From Anaerolineales bacterium (GTDB lineage Bacteria; Chloroflexota; Anaerolineae; Anaerolineales; DRMV01): DNA of 39,214 bases. Below the pieces are notes generated by a model, which worked only from the letters and a program-made list of their open reading frames with translations, had not been told where the DNA came from and did no database searches. Positions 1 to 8,409 of the stretch are shown here, piece by piece (the stretch's first letter is position 1; each line of letters starts with the position of its first letter). Made by a program: the position numbers and the translations under genes. The stretch lies in the NCBI GenBank assembly GCA_026985785.1, contig JALSPT010000136.1, positions 1 to 39,214 on the forward strand, read 5' to 3'.

Positions 1-31
1 AGGCTTATCCTCCTCAATGGAAGGTAGAACG

Positions 32-397
32 ATGAACAGCGAACTGTTGCAGGCCGTTCAGGCCCCCAAAAACCCCAACGTCCCCGAACTGCGCCCTGGG
101 GACATTGTGAGCGTCCATCTGCGGATCAAAGAAGGCAATCGTGAGCGCGTACAGGAATTTCGCGGCACGGTCCTCCGCGTGCGCGGCGGCGGCAACGATG
201 CCACTTTCACCGTACGGCGCATTGCCAGCCACGGCATTGGTGTTGAGCGAACCTTCCTCGTGCGTTCGCCGCGCATCGAAAAAGTGGTCATCCAGCGTCA
301 TTCCAAAGTGCGTCGGGCGCGGCTGTACTACTTGCGCGAGCGCCGGGGCAAAAAAGCCCGCCTCAAGCAAAAATTCGTGCGCCGCGAAGGGAAATAA
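32..397 (+). CDS. rplS: 50S ribosomal protein L19
   Basis: Structural protein of the large ribosomal subunit, located at the interface with the 30S subunit. The 121-residue product has the usual L19 length and landmarks: an N-terminal helix with LRPGD, then VQEFRGTVL and the basic C-terminal segment SKVRRARLYYLRERRGKKARLK. An in-frame ATG also lies at 17, but the purine-rich GGAAGG at 19-24 sits 7 nt before the ATG at 32, so I take 32. The window starts just upstream, so its usual neighbours (trmD, rimM, rpsP) cannot be seen. A strong intrinsic terminator follows directly, making this the last gene of its operon. Confidence 0.97.
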   Translation: MNSELLQAVQAPKNPNVPELRPGDIVSVHLRIKEGNRERVQEFRGTVLRVRGGGNDATFTVRRIASHGIGVERTFLVRSPRIEKVVIQRHSKVRRARLYYLRERRGKKARLKQKFVRREGK

Positions 398-414
398 CCC
401 CCATATCGGCCTCT

Positions 415-456
415 AAAAGGTGCAGCCCTCCCGCGGGCGCTGCACCTTTTTTGTTT
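415..456 (+). terminator. Intrinsic terminator after rplS
   Basis: AAAAGGTGCAGC at 415-426 pairs perfectly with GCTGCACCTTTT at 439-450 across a 12-nt GC-rich loop. The T run ends TTTTTTGTTT. It separates rplS from the downstream hydrolase gene. Confidence 0.92.
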
Positions 457-481
457 GGCTCTTCTCCCTACCGAGGTGATG

Positions 482-1228
482 ATGTCTCCATCGCTTCCCC
501 TCATTGGCCTGAGCGGCACCGCCTGCGCTCACCCCACCTACCACATGCCGATGGCCGCTTTGGGTGAACGGTACATCCAGGCCATCCGCGCCGCCGGCGG
601 CATGCCGGTGATCATTCCACCCGATACACCGCCGGAGGCCGTCCCTGCTTTGATGAGCAGGCTGGATGGCTTGCTGCTCACCGGAGGAGGAGACATCGCC
701 CCCGAACACTATGGCGGCCATCCACACCCCACGGTGTACGGCATCCGCCCCGCGCGCGACGCTCTGGAAATCGCCCTCGTCACCCATGCGGTGCGTCGGC
801 GGGTGCCTTTGCTCGGCATCTGCCGCGGTATCCAGGTCCTCAACGTCGCCCTGGGGGGAACGCTGTACGAAGACCTTGCCGCTCAGTTCCCCCGTGCCCT
901 TCCTCATCGGCGCGACGCGATCACCGAGCGCCAGTTGCTGACGCACACCGTGCACTTGAAGGCCGATAGCCGCCTGGCGCGCCTGGTCGGCGCAACCGAC
1001 CTTTCGGTCAACAGCCTGCATCACCAAGGAATTCGTACGTTGGCTGCCGATCTCCGGGCAGTTGGTCATGCTCCCGACGGCTTGGTCGAAGCCGTGGAAC
1101 TGCCGCAGCATCCTTTCGCCATCGCGGTCCAATGGCATCCGGAATGGCTCTACGATGAAGACCCCTCCCAAGCAGCGCTGTTTGCAGGATTGGTGGCAGC
1201 AGCCCGGCAGGTGCTGGAGAAAAAATGA
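482..1228 (+). CDS. Gamma-glutamyl-gamma-aminobutyrate hydrolase-like class I glutamine amidotransferase (peptidase C26)
   Basis: The 248-residue product matches the single-domain class I amidotransferase hydrolases of the PuuD type, which cleave gamma-glutamyl amides. The nucleophile is Cys114 in GICRGIQ; the other triad residues are His219 and Glu221 in QWHPEW. LLTGGGDI is the conserved glycine turn. ATGs lie in tandem at 479 and 482; GAGGTG at 473-478 leaves usable spacing only for 482. The gene overlaps murI by 4 bp (ATGA), so translation is probably coupled. The substrate is not fixed by sequence: polyamine catabolism is the textbook role, but no other puu gene is here. The pairing with murI makes a glutamate-related or gamma-glutamyl recycling role conceivable, which is inference. 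Confidence 0.88.
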   Translation: MSPSLPLIGLSGTACAHPTYHMPMAALGERYIQAIRAAGGMPVIIPPDTPPEAVPALMSRLDGLLLTGGGDIAPEHYGGHPHPTVYGIRPARDALEIALVTHAVRRRVPLLGICRGIQVLNVALGGTLYEDLAAQFPRALPHRRDAITERQLLTHTVHLKADSRLARLVGATDLSVNSLHHQGIRTLAADLRAVGHAPDGLVEAVELPQHPFAIAVQWHPEWLYDEDPSQAALFAGLVAAARQVLEKK

Positions 1229-2055
1229 AGGCTGAGGGACGTCCCATCGGCGTGTTTGATTCGGGGGTAGGGGGGCTGTCGGTGCTGCGCGCCCTGCGCT
1301 CCCGGTTGCCCCACGAACACTTCATCTACGTCGCCGACCAAGCCCACGTCCCTTACGGTGCCCGTCCGCTGGAAGAAGTGCGGGCGTTTGCCGTGGGAAT
1401 CGCCCGCTATTTGCTAACGCAGCGCGCTAAAGCCGTGGTGGTGGCTTGCAACACGGCTTCCGCCGCCGCGCTGCAGCACCTGCGCGCCATGTTCGCCGAT
1501 ACTCCCTTTGTGGGCATGGAGCCAGCCGTGAAGCCCGCCGCCGAAACCACCCGCAGCGGCGTGGTGGGGGTGCTGGCAACCCCTGCCACTTTCCAAGGAG
1601 CATTGTACGCCTCGGTGGTAGAGCGTTTTGCACGCGGCACGCGGCTGCTGGAATGCACCTGTGAGGGGTTGGTGCAAGAAATCGAAGCGGGGCGCACCAC
1701 GGGGCTACGCGCTCGCGCCATTCTCACCGCAGCCCTGCGTCCCATGTTAGCGAAAGGCATGGATACCGTCGTGCTCGGCTGCACCCACTACCCCTTTGCC
1801 ATTCCACTGATCGAGGAAATCGTCGGCGAAGGCGTGCGCGTGATCGACCCCGCGCCGGCCATTGCCCGCCAAACCGAGCGCGTCCTGGCTGCCCGAGATG
1901 CGCTGTGCCAAGAAGACACACCGGGGAAAGTAGCGTTTTATACCACAGGAGAACACCCCGAGCGCACTTCTGGGGTGATGTCCCGCCTGTTGGGGGAAAA
2001 GGTAACGGTCCACCGGCTGCATTGGGAAGGAAAGACGTTGAGGCCTTTGCCATAG
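1225..2055 (+). CDS. murI: Glutamate racemase
   Basis: Converts L-glutamate to D-glutamate for peptidoglycan precursors in the cytoplasm. The 276-residue protein has the cofactor-independent racemase signature. Asp12-Ser13-Gly14 lies in FDSGVGGLSVL, the first catalytic cysteine is Cys75 in VACNTAS, and the second is Cys186 followed by His188 in GCTHYPF. PYGARP is also typical. Its ATG overlaps the stop of the upstream hydrolase. No terminator is obvious before the 172-bp gap leading to the sugar-binding lipoprotein. Length and motifs are complete, so it should be active. Confidence 0.96.
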   Translation: MKAEGRPIGVFDSGVGGLSVLRALRSRLPHEHFIYVADQAHVPYGARPLEEVRAFAVGIARYLLTQRAKAVVVACNTASAAALQHLRAMFADTPFVGMEPAVKPAAETTRSGVVGVLATPATFQGALYASVVERFARGTRLLECTCEGLVQEIEAGRTTGLRARAILTAALRPMLAKGMDTVVLGCTHYPFAIPLIEEIVGEGVRVIDPAPAIARQTERVLAARDALCQEDTPGKVAFYTTGEHPERTSGVMSRLLGEKVTVHRLHWEGKTLRPLP

Positions 2056-2167
2056 GGCGTCCCTCGCCTCCCCACCACTTTTGCGGAGAAATTCATCGGA
2101 GACTTTTGAGTAGACATGGTGTTACGCACGTCACCCTTTTTGATTGCAAAAGCGTGGTAGACTTTAA

Positions 2168-2184
2168 GCGAGCCATTGGCTCGC
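2168..2184. promoter_or_regulatory. Perfect 7-bp inverted repeat upstream of the sugar-binding lipoprotein
   Basis: GCGAGCC at 2168-2174 and GGCTCGC at 2178-2184 form a perfect palindrome around ATT, 44 bp before the ATG at 2228 and 27 bp before its ribosome binding site. It could be an operator for a sugar-responsive repressor or a small RNA hairpin. A recognisable promoter around it is weak: TAGACT at 2158-2163 is the best -10 guess and has no good -35. Confidence 0.45.
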
Positions 2185-2227
2185 GAATGGTTGTTTCTCA
2201 ACAACACCCTTAAGGAGGAAGTGAACG

Positions 2228-3688
2228 ATGAGAGCCAAAAAATTCCTTGCTGTGCTCGCCCTTCTGGCTTTTGTGTTGCCCGCCGTGCTGACGGCGTGCG
2301 CGAAGGCCACCCCCACGCCGACGGCGGCACCGGCTAAGACCGAAGCCCCGGCGGCTACCGAGGCGCCGGCTGCGACTGAGGCGCCTGCAGCCACCGAAGC
2401 GCCTACCGAGGCTGCTCCGGAAAGCCCTCTTGGTGTCAAACCCGAAGACCTGCAGGGCGTGACCATTACTTTCTGGCACGTTTGGAGCCGGGGCACTGGC
2501 GAGGAGCTCCAAAAACTGGTGGATGAGTTCAACGCCACCAACCAATGGGGCATCACCGTCAAAGCCATCAATCAGCAGGGCTACGGCCAGATGTTCGACA
2601 AAATGAACGCCGCCATCAACTCCGGTGATCTGCCCAACCTGGTCGTGGGCTACAACAACCAGATGCTGGCCTGGGACGACGCCGGTGGTGTGATTGCCGA
2701 CATGACGCCCTACGTCAACGACCCCGTCTATGGCCTTTCCAAGGAAGAACAAGCCGACTTCTACCCCGCGTTTTGGAACCAGGACGTCGTCAACGGCAAA
2801 CGCTATGGCTTCCCTGTGATGCGCTCCGCGCAGGTGATGTTCTACAACGTCACCTGGGCTAAGGAACTGGGCTTCGACAATCCCCCAAAGACCATCGACG
2901 AGTTCAAAGCACAGACCTGCGCGGCCGCTAAAGCCAACAACGAAGACGACGACCCCGACAACGACGGCACTGGCGGCTACATCATCAAACCCGGGGCTTC
3001 CGTCATCACCAACTGGATCTGGGCTTTTGGCGGCGACATCGTGGACGCCAGCGGCAAATACACTCTGGATACCCCACAGGCCCAGGAAGCCTTGACCTAC
3101 CTGAAAGACCTCTATGATAGCGGCTGCGCCTGGAGCGGCGTCAACAAATACCCCAATCCAGAATTTGCCACCCGCCAGGCACTCTTCACGACCAGCAGTA
3201 TCGCCGGCCTACCTTATCAGGCCAAAGCGATGAAGGCCAACAACAGCACCGACGAGTGGACGCTCATTCCCTTCCCCTCCAAGACCGGCAAGCCTGTAAT
3301 GGACGTCTACGGGCCTTCGTTTGCCATAGTAAAATCCACGCCCGAACAGCAACTGGCCTCCTGGCTGTTTATCAAATGGTTCACCTCGCCCGAGAATCAG
3401 GCCAAATGGGTGGAGGCCAGCGGCTACTTCCCTACCCGCAAAGCCACCTTCAAGTACCTGGCCGACTACATCAAAGCCCATCCGCAGTGGGCAGCAGTGC
3501 GTGAAATGGTAGAGAAAGGCTACGGCAAGTTCGAGCCGCGCGACGCTTCGTGGAACGCCGTTCGCAAGGCAATGGGCGATGCCTTTGCCCAGATTTTCCA
3601 GCCAGATTTCAGCAAAGACCAGATTCCGCAAGTGTTGCAAGACCTGCAAAAGCAGGCGGAAGAGGCCTACGCCGAGGCACACGAGTAA
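2228..3688 (+). CDS. Extracellular solute-binding lipoprotein of an ABC sugar importer (family 1)
   Basis: Captures a carbohydrate, probably an oligosaccharide or glycerol-phosphate-like ligand, at the outer face of the membrane. The 486-residue product has a signal peptide with lipobox LTAC, giving lipidated Cys24. A low-complexity PT/AATEAP linker follows (about 27-65), then the bilobed MalE/UgpB-type domain starting at ITFWHVWSRGTGEELQ. FPVMRSAQVMFYNV and the late FIKWFTSPENQAKW segment are typical of the family. GGAGG at 2214-2218 serves the ATG. The inner-membrane permeases and ATPase that normally follow are absent: a terminator and uvrC on the other strand come next. It therefore must work with a transporter encoded elsewhere, or act as a sensor-binding protein. 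Confidence 0.93.
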   Translation: MRAKKFLAVLALLAFVLPAVLTACAKATPTPTAAPAKTEAPAATEAPAATEAPAATEAPTEAAPESPLGVKPEDLQGVTITFWHVWSRGTGEELQKLVDEFNATNQWGITVKAINQQGYGQMFDKMNAAINSGDLPNLVVGYNNQMLAWDDAGGVIADMTPYVNDPVYGLSKEEQADFYPAFWNQDVVNGKRYGFPVMRSAQVMFYNVTWAKELGFDNPPKTIDEFKAQTCAAAKANNEDDDPDNDGTGGYIIKPGASVITNWIWAFGGDIVDASGKYTLDTPQAQEALTYLKDLYDSGCAWSGVNKYPNPEFATRQALFTTSSIAGLPYQAKAMKANNSTDEWTLIPFPSKTGKPVMDVYGPSFAIVKSTPEQQLASWLFIKWFTSPENQAKWVEASGYFPTRKATFKYLADYIKAHPQWAAVREMVEKGYGKFEPRDASWNAVRKAMGDAFAQIFQPDFSKDQIPQVLQDLQKQAEEAYAEAHE

Positions 3689-3709
3689 ATCTTCGCCTGA
3701 CCCCTCATC

Positions 3710-3747
3710 AAAAAGCAGCCCCCGGTTTTCCGGGGGCTGTGCTTTTT
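3710..3747. terminator. Bidirectional intrinsic terminator between the binding protein and uvrC
   Basis: An AAAAAGCAGCCCCCGG arm, TTTT loop and complementary arm ending in GCTTTTT form a long GC-rich stem with an A run on one side and a T run on the other. It can end transcripts of both the binding-protein gene (+) and uvrC (-), which converge here. Confidence 0.93.
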
Positions 3748-3756
3748 GCCGAGCGG

Positions 3757-5622
3757 TCATGCCGTCAACGCCTCTTTGATGACCTGCGCCAGCGCCTTGC
3801 TAATGCCCTTCACGGCGGCAAGCTCTTCCACGGAAGCCTGCCGGATGGCCGCCACCGAGCCGAAGCGCGCCAGCAGGGCGCGCTTGCGCTTTGGCCCCAC
3901 GCCGGGGATGGCATCCAGTGCCGAGGTCAACCCCTCGCGCACGCGGCGGCCACGGTTGGCGGTGATGGCAAAGCGGTGCGCCTCGTCGCGCACCCGCTGG
4001 AGCAGGAACAGCCCCGGATGGTTGCGCGGCAGGCGCAGCGGCTGCCGCTGGCCGGGGAGGTAAACTTCCTCCTCGCGCTTCGCCAGCCCGACGGCAAAAA
4101 TGCGCTCCCGCAGGCCGAAGCGGTCGAGCACCCGCAGCGCCCGCGCCAGTTGCCCCTTGCCGCCGTCGATGAGCAGCAGGTCGGGCAGGCGGGCGAAGGA
4201 AGGGTCGGGCGGCTTGCCGGGCTGCCCTTCGGCGGCCACTTTGCGGGCTGCCTCCCAGCGGCGGAAGCGGCGGGTGAGTACCTCTTCCATGCTGCCGAAG
4301 TCGTCGCCTGCCGCGGTGCGGATGTTGAAGCGCCGATAGTGCCCCTTGCGCGGCTGCCCCTGCTCGAACACCACCATGCTGCCCACCGCCGCGGTGCCGT
4401 GCAGGTGCGAGATGTCGTAGCCCTCGATGCGGTTGGGCGGGGCGCTCATCCCTAAGGCTTCCTGCAGCGCCGCCAGCGCCTCGGTGATTTGCCCGGCTTC
4501 GGCTTCCTTGCGGGCTTGCAGCGCGGCCAGGGTCTCGGCGGCGTTCTGGGCGGCCAGTTCCAGCAGCGCCTGCTGCTCGGCGTCGCGCGGCAGGCTGATT
4601 TCCACCGTGGCGTGGCGGCGGTCGTTCAGCCATTCCCGGATGAGTTGCGCCTCCTCCACCTCGTGGGGCAGCAGCACCCGCGGCGGCAGGTGCGCCGCCT
4701 GGCCGTAAAACTGCTTCAGGAAGGCCGCCAGCACCTGCGGGTCGGGGACGTCTTCGGTGTTTTCCAGCAAAAAATACTCCCGCCCGATGAGTTTGCCGTT
4801 GCGGATGAAGAACACCTCCACGCAGGCGTGGCGTTCGTCGCGTGCCAAGGCGAGCACATCCGAATCCAGCCCGCTTTGGGAAACCACCCGCTGGCGTTCC
4901 ACCAGTTGGTGGATGGCCTGAATCTGGTCGCGCAGGCGGGCGGCCTTTTCGAATTCCAGTTTCTCGGCGGCCTGGCGCATTTCGGCTTCCAGCCGCTGCA
5001 CCACCGGCTCGGTGCGCCCTTCGAGAAAATCGCACAGGTCGGCGATCATCTGGCGGTAGTCTTGCTGGGAAACCGCCCCCACACACGGCGCGGCGCACAG
5101 CCCCAAATCGGCGTACAGGCAGGCCCGCGGGTCGTGGCCGGTGATCGGGCGGTTGCAGGTCAAAAAGGGAAAGATCTTGCGCAACACATCCAGAGTTTGG
5201 TGCACCGCCCACATGCTGGTGTACGGACCGAAGTAGCGCGCCCCATCCTGCACCACCCGCCGGGTGACGGTCACCTTGGGGAAAGGGTCTTGCCAGTGGA
5301 CCTTGATGTAGGGATAGCGTTTGTCGTCTTTCAGGCGGACGTTGTAGCGCGGGCGGTGCTTTTTGATGAGGTTCATCTCCAAGATGAGCGCCTCGAGTTC
5401 GCTGCCCACGGTAATCCATTCGATATCGGCGATTTGCGCCACCAGTTTGCGGGTTTTGGGGTGCTTTTGGGCGCTTTTGTGGAAATAGGAACGCACCCGC
5501 CGCCGCAGGTTGACCGCCTTGCCGACGTAGATGACCTCCCCGGCGGCGTTTTTCATCAGGTAGCAGCCGGGCTTTTCGGGCAGGGTATCCAACGTGGGGC
5601 GGAGGTGGTCGGGGAGGGGCAT
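3757..5622 (-). CDS. uvrC: Excinuclease ABC subunit C
   Basis: Makes the 3' and 5' incisions flanking UvrAB-marked lesions in nucleotide excision repair. The 621-residue protein is full length. It has an N-terminal GIY-YIG nuclease (about 15-95; CYLMKNAAGEVIYVGKA with Tyr21 and Tyr32), the PCVG-containing linker, a UVR motif binding UvrB (about 200-235, LEFEKAARLRDQI), an RNase H-like nuclease (about 395-500; Asp in GYDISH and in LLIDGGKGQL), and two C-terminal helix-hairpin-helix motifs (IPGVGPKRKRALL and VKGISKALAQVI). The ATG at 5622 fits the family start but has no recognisable Shine-Dalgarno sequence: a run of C precedes it, then the 8-bp tandem repeat. It lies last in the long minus-strand block. 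Confidence 0.97.
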   Translation of the reverse strand: MPLPDHLRPTLDTLPEKPGCYLMKNAAGEVIYVGKAVNLRRRVRSYFHKSAQKHPKTRKLVAQIADIEWITVGSELEALILEMNLIKKHRPRYNVRLKDDKRYPYIKVHWQDPFPKVTVTRRVVQDGARYFGPYTSMWAVHQTLDVLRKIFPFLTCNRPITGHDPRACLYADLGLCAAPCVGAVSQQDYRQMIADLCDFLEGRTEPVVQRLEAEMRQAAEKLEFEKAARLRDQIQAIHQLVERQRVVSQSGLDSDVLALARDERHACVEVFFIRNGKLIGREYFLLENTEDVPDPQVLAAFLKQFYGQAAHLPPRVLLPHEVEEAQLIREWLNDRRHATVEISLPRDAEQQALLELAAQNAAETLAALQARKEAEAGQITEALAALQEALGMSAPPNRIEGYDISHLHGTAAVGSMVVFEQGQPRKGHYRRFNIRTAAGDDFGSMEEVLTRRFRRWEAARKVAAEGQPGKPPDPSFARLPDLLLIDGGKGQLARALRVLDRFGLRERIFAVGLAKREEEVYLPGQRQPLRLPRNHPGLFLLQRVRDEAHRFAITANRGRRVREGLTSALDAIPGVGPKRKRALLARFGSVAAIRQASVEELAAVKGISKALAQVIKEALTA

Positions 5623-5628
5623 GGGGGG

Positions 5629-5724
5629 AGTCGTTTAGTCGTTTAGTCGTTTAGTCGTTTGGTCGTTTAGTCGTTTAGTCGTTTGGTCGTTTGGTCGTTT
5701 GGTTGCCTGGTTGCGGGGTTGCCG
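5629..5724. repeat. 8-bp tandem repeat, unit (A/G)GTCGTTT on + (AAACGAC(T/C) in mRNA sense)
   Basis: Nine uninterrupted 8-bp units differing only A/G at the first base span 5629-5700. Three decayed units (GGTTGCCT, GGTTGCGG, GGTTGCCG) run to 5724. The array fills nearly the whole 109-bp gap between the threonylcarbamoyl-AMP synthase stop and the uvrC start. A related four-unit array lies at 11550-11581. An open frame through it yields a TKRLNDQT-type repeat peptide, which I regard as spurious. Confidence 0.95.
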
Positions 5725-5731
5725 CCACTCC

Positions 5732-6364
5732 TCATTCGCCATTCGCCACACAGCGGGCAATATCCGCTGCGGCGATGGGCCCCGCGCGCAGGATGCGGGG
5801 CGAGGCGACGGTGCAATCCACCACGGTGGAGGGCTGGCCGCCGGGGGCGGGGCCGGCGTCAAGGATCACGGCCACAGCGTTCCCCAGTTGGGCGGCGGCC
5901 TCGGCGGCAGTGCGGGCGGGGGGCTGGCCGGAGCGGTTGGCCGAGGTCACAGCCAGGGGGCCGGTCAGACGCAGCAGCGCCAGCGCGAGGGGATGGGCGG
6001 GCATCCGCACACCCACGGTTGGGTAAGGGGAAAGGGCCGCGGGCAGATCGGGGTGTTTGGGCATCACGATGGTGAGCGCACCGGGCCAGAAACAGGCCGC
6101 CAGCCGATCCGCGCAAGGCGGCACTTCGGCGGCCACGGCAGCCAGTTGCGCGCGGTCACCCACCAGCAGGGGAATGGCCTTGCTTTCCGGGCGCGCTTTG
6201 GCGCGATAGAGGCGGGCGATGGCGTCCGCGCGGGGCAGCGCCGCCACGCCGTACACCGTGTCGGTCGGCATCACCACGAGCAGCCCGGCGCGTAGCGCCT
6301 CCGTGGCACGCACCAGCGCCCGCCGATCGGCAGCCGGGTAGATGAGGGGCGCTTTCTCCGGCAT
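5732..6364 (-). CDS. tsaC: L-threonylcarbamoyladenylate synthase (Sua5/YciO/YrdC family)
   Basis: Makes threonylcarbamoyl-AMP from threonine, bicarbonate and ATP for the t6A37 modification of ANN-decoding tRNAs. The 210-residue protein consists only of the YrdC fold, as in TsaC, without the C-terminal Sua5 domain. Seen motifs are PTDTVYGV near the N terminus, SKAIPLLV, ACFWPGALT, VGVRMP, and SANRSG in the nucleotide pocket. GAGGGG precedes the ATG by about 6 nt. The adjacent YibE/F gene ends 9 bp upstream, so the two are probably cotranscribed. YciO paralogues with unclear function share this fold, so TsaC identity is likely but not certain. Confidence 0.9.
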   Translation of the reverse strand: MPEKAPLIYPAADRRALVRATEALRAGLLVVMPTDTVYGVAALPRADAIARLYRAKARPESKAIPLLVGDRAQLAAVAAEVPPCADRLAACFWPGALTIVMPKHPDLPAALSPYPTVGVRMPAHPLALALLRLTGPLAVTSANRSGQPPARTAAEAAAQLGNAVAVILDAGPAPGGQPSTVVDCTVASPRILRAGPIAAADIARCVANGE

Positions 6365-6373
6365 ATTGGCCCC

Positions 6374-7666
6374 TCAATGGGCATGGACGTGGTCGCCGCC
6401 GCGGTCGGGTGGCCCCAGATAGCGCGCCCATTTCCCCAACCGCTGGTGGTAGCGCGCCAACCAGACGGCCAGCAAATTGGTCAGTGGCACCGCAGCAATC
6501 AACCCCAACGAACCCACCATCATGCTAATGATTTCCTGCGCCACGAATTCGTAATTGAGCACCTGCAGGGGGTGTTCATTGGTGACGTAAAACAGCAGCA
6601 GCATCGGCAGCGCGCCGCCGGTGTAGGCCAGTACCAGGGTGTTGACCGTGGCGGCCACATGGTCGCGCCCGACCGTCATTGCCCGGCGGTAAAGGGCGCG
6701 AAACGACAGCCCGGGATCGGTGGCGAACAGTTGGAACACCACCGACGATTGCGTAATGGCCAGATCATCCAGCACCCCCAACGCCCCGACCAACATGCCG
6801 GCCAGCACCAGCCCCTGAATGTCGATGCGGACGGTGGAAAATTGAATCAGGTAGAGCGCATCTTCGCTGCCAAAGCCCGTCAGGCGGGTGAGATCCACGA
6901 AATAGCGCGCCAAAAAACCGGTGAGCACCAGCGCCGCCAAAATGCCGAGCACCGCGGCATGGGTTTTCAGCGTCCAGCCGTAGATGAGGTAGAGCGTGAT
7001 GCCCAGCAGTATCGCAGAGCCCAACACCGTCACCGCAACCGGATCGCGCCCGTGGAGGATTTGAGGCAGGATGAAGCCGAAGATGACGGCAAAACTGAAG
7101 GCCATCCCCAGCAACCCCCGGGCGCCTTTCCAGCCCCCCACCGCTATGCTGAAAAAGGCAAACACCGCGAAGAGCACCAGCATGGGCTTCAGCCGGACGA
7201 AATCCATGAAATACACCACCAGCCCCCCATCTGGGCGCTGGAGGACGTTGACCAGAATTTCATCGCCCACTTCGAGCCGCATTTTGCTGGGCAAGGTTTG
7301 CCGTTTGCCGAAGTCCATGACCACTTCGGTGCCTGCCAGCGGCCCCTCCAGCAAGCGGATGCGCGCCTTCTGGTAGATTTGTGGATGGTCGCCCAGGGTG
7401 ATGGGGCGGCTTTCCAGAATGGCCAGCACTTTGGCTTTGACGATGCGCCCTTGCATGTCGGCGGCGGAAGGCGCGCCAGGGGCAGGGGAAGCAACGGCTG
7501 CTGGCGTAGATGAGGGCATGGGCGCGACCGCAGGCGAGGCCGAAGGGCGGCGGAAGAGTAGAATCAAGACGAGGATTTCCGCAGCCACCAGGGCAGCAGC
7601 GACCAATAGCCAGCGCCACCAGGGCCACGGGCGTTTATCGCCGGACAGGTGCGGTTGGGTGTGCAT
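6374..7666 (-). CDS. YibE/F-family multi-pass membrane protein
   Basis: Family YibE/F (PF07907 by recognition); its biochemical role is not established. The 430-residue product has one N-terminal membrane segment (about 16-38) and a short Ala/Pro/Ser linker. A predicted extracytoplasmic beta domain follows (about 70-150, with GDEILVNVL), then about seven membrane helices from residue 160 to 410. Family hallmarks visible are GVLDDLAITQSS and VAATVNTLVLAYTGGALPMLLLF. The C terminus ends in HVHAH, a possible metal-binding tail. It sits between the metallophosphoesterase and the threonylcarbamoyl-AMP synthase gene with 9-15-bp gaps, consistent with one transcript. Confidence 0.88.
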   Translation of the reverse strand: MHTQPHLSGDKRPWPWWRWLLVAAALVAAEILVLILLFRRPSASPAVAPMPSSTPAAVASPAPGAPSAADMQGRIVKAKVLAILESRPITLGDHPQIYQKARIRLLEGPLAGTEVVMDFGKRQTLPSKMRLEVGDEILVNVLQRPDGGLVVYFMDFVRLKPMLVLFAVFAFFSIAVGGWKGARGLLGMAFSFAVIFGFILPQILHGRDPVAVTVLGSAILLGITLYLIYGWTLKTHAAVLGILAALVLTGFLARYFVDLTRLTGFGSEDALYLIQFSTVRIDIQGLVLAGMLVGALGVLDDLAITQSSVVFQLFATDPGLSFRALYRRAMTVGRDHVAATVNTLVLAYTGGALPMLLLFYVTNEHPLQVLNYEFVAQEIISMMVGSLGLIAAVPLTNLLAVWLARYHQRLGKWARYLGPPDRGGDHVHAH

Positions 7667-7681
7667 TGCCTCTGCCTCAGG

Positions 7682-8404
7682 TTATCGGCCCAACGCCAGG
7701 CGCAGGATGTTGCGCTCCGGCAGGCCATATTGCCGCATACGCGCTTGCACGGCGGAAACATCGTAGGCCACGCGTCGCCATTCCCAGGTGTGGGCGACGG
7801 TGTCGTAGAAGGCGTAGGCGGCACGCGGATTGCCGTCGCGCGGCTGCCCCACCGAGCCGGGGTTGAGGATGGCGCGCGGGGTCAACGTCCACACTTCCCC
7901 ACCGCGCGGCGCTCGGTCGGAGACCACGCCATCCTCCTCTTGCCACCAGGCTGGATGGTGGGTGTGCCCCACAAAGCAGAAATCGGTGGGGAGGACGGCA
8001 AAGGCATCGGCTGCCTCTTCGCTGGTGAGCAGATACTCGGTGATGGGGGCGCGTGGGCTGCCGTGAAGCAGGGTGACGTCGTCGTGCTGGCGAATTTCTG
8101 GGAGTTGGGAAAGGAACGCCAGGTTCTCCGGCGAGAGTTGCTCGCGCGTCCATTGGACACCGCGCCGTGCGGCGCGATTGAACCATCCCAACGGCATCGC
8201 GCCAATCACCGCCGCATCGTGGTTGCCTAATACCGCGGTCAGATTGGGCAGGGTGCGTATCCGCTCGACGCACTCGTTGGGGTCAGGGCCGTAACCTACC
8301 AGGTCGCCGAGGAACCAGTAAGCCTCTACCGCACCGGCATCTTGCAGCACGGCTTCCAGGGCGGCGAGGTTGGCATGAATATCAGAGAAAACCAGAACAC
8401 GCAT
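7682..8404 (-). CDS. Metallophosphoesterase of the YfcE/calcineurin-like family
   Basis: A two-metal phosphoesterase, 240 residues, acting on an unknown phosphodiester or phosphomonoester in the cytoplasm. Metal ligands are visible as Asp8-X-His10 in FSDIH, Asp34 in GDLVGYGPDP, Asn61-His62-Asp63 in GNHD, a histidine in LLHGSP and the GHTHHP motif. NPGSVGQPRDG near the C terminus is typical of the YfcE-like subfamily. The frame stays open far upstream, but GAGGAG inside the end of the cytidine deaminase gene lies 9 nt before the ATG at 8404, where the conserved MRVLVFSDIH begins. The short 5-bp gap after cdd suggests translational coupling. Confidence 0.92.
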   Translation of the reverse strand: MRVLVFSDIHANLAALEAVLQDAGAVEAYWFLGDLVGYGPDPNECVERIRTLPNLTAVLGNHDAAVIGAMPLGWFNRAARRGVQWTREQLSPENLAFLSQLPEIRQHDDVTLLHGSPRAPITEYLLTSEEAADAFAVLPTDFCFVGHTHHPAWWQEEDGVVSDRAPRGGEVWTLTPRAILNPGSVGQPRDGNPRAAYAFYDTVAHTWEWRRVAYDVSAVQARMRQYGLPERNILRLALGR

Positions 8405-8409
8405 GGCAT

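Noticed and set aside
5635..5862. Open frame giving a TKRLNDQT repeat peptide
   Set aside because: Produced by the 8-bp tandem array, whose 24-bp super-period keeps the frame open; no start context or homology visible.
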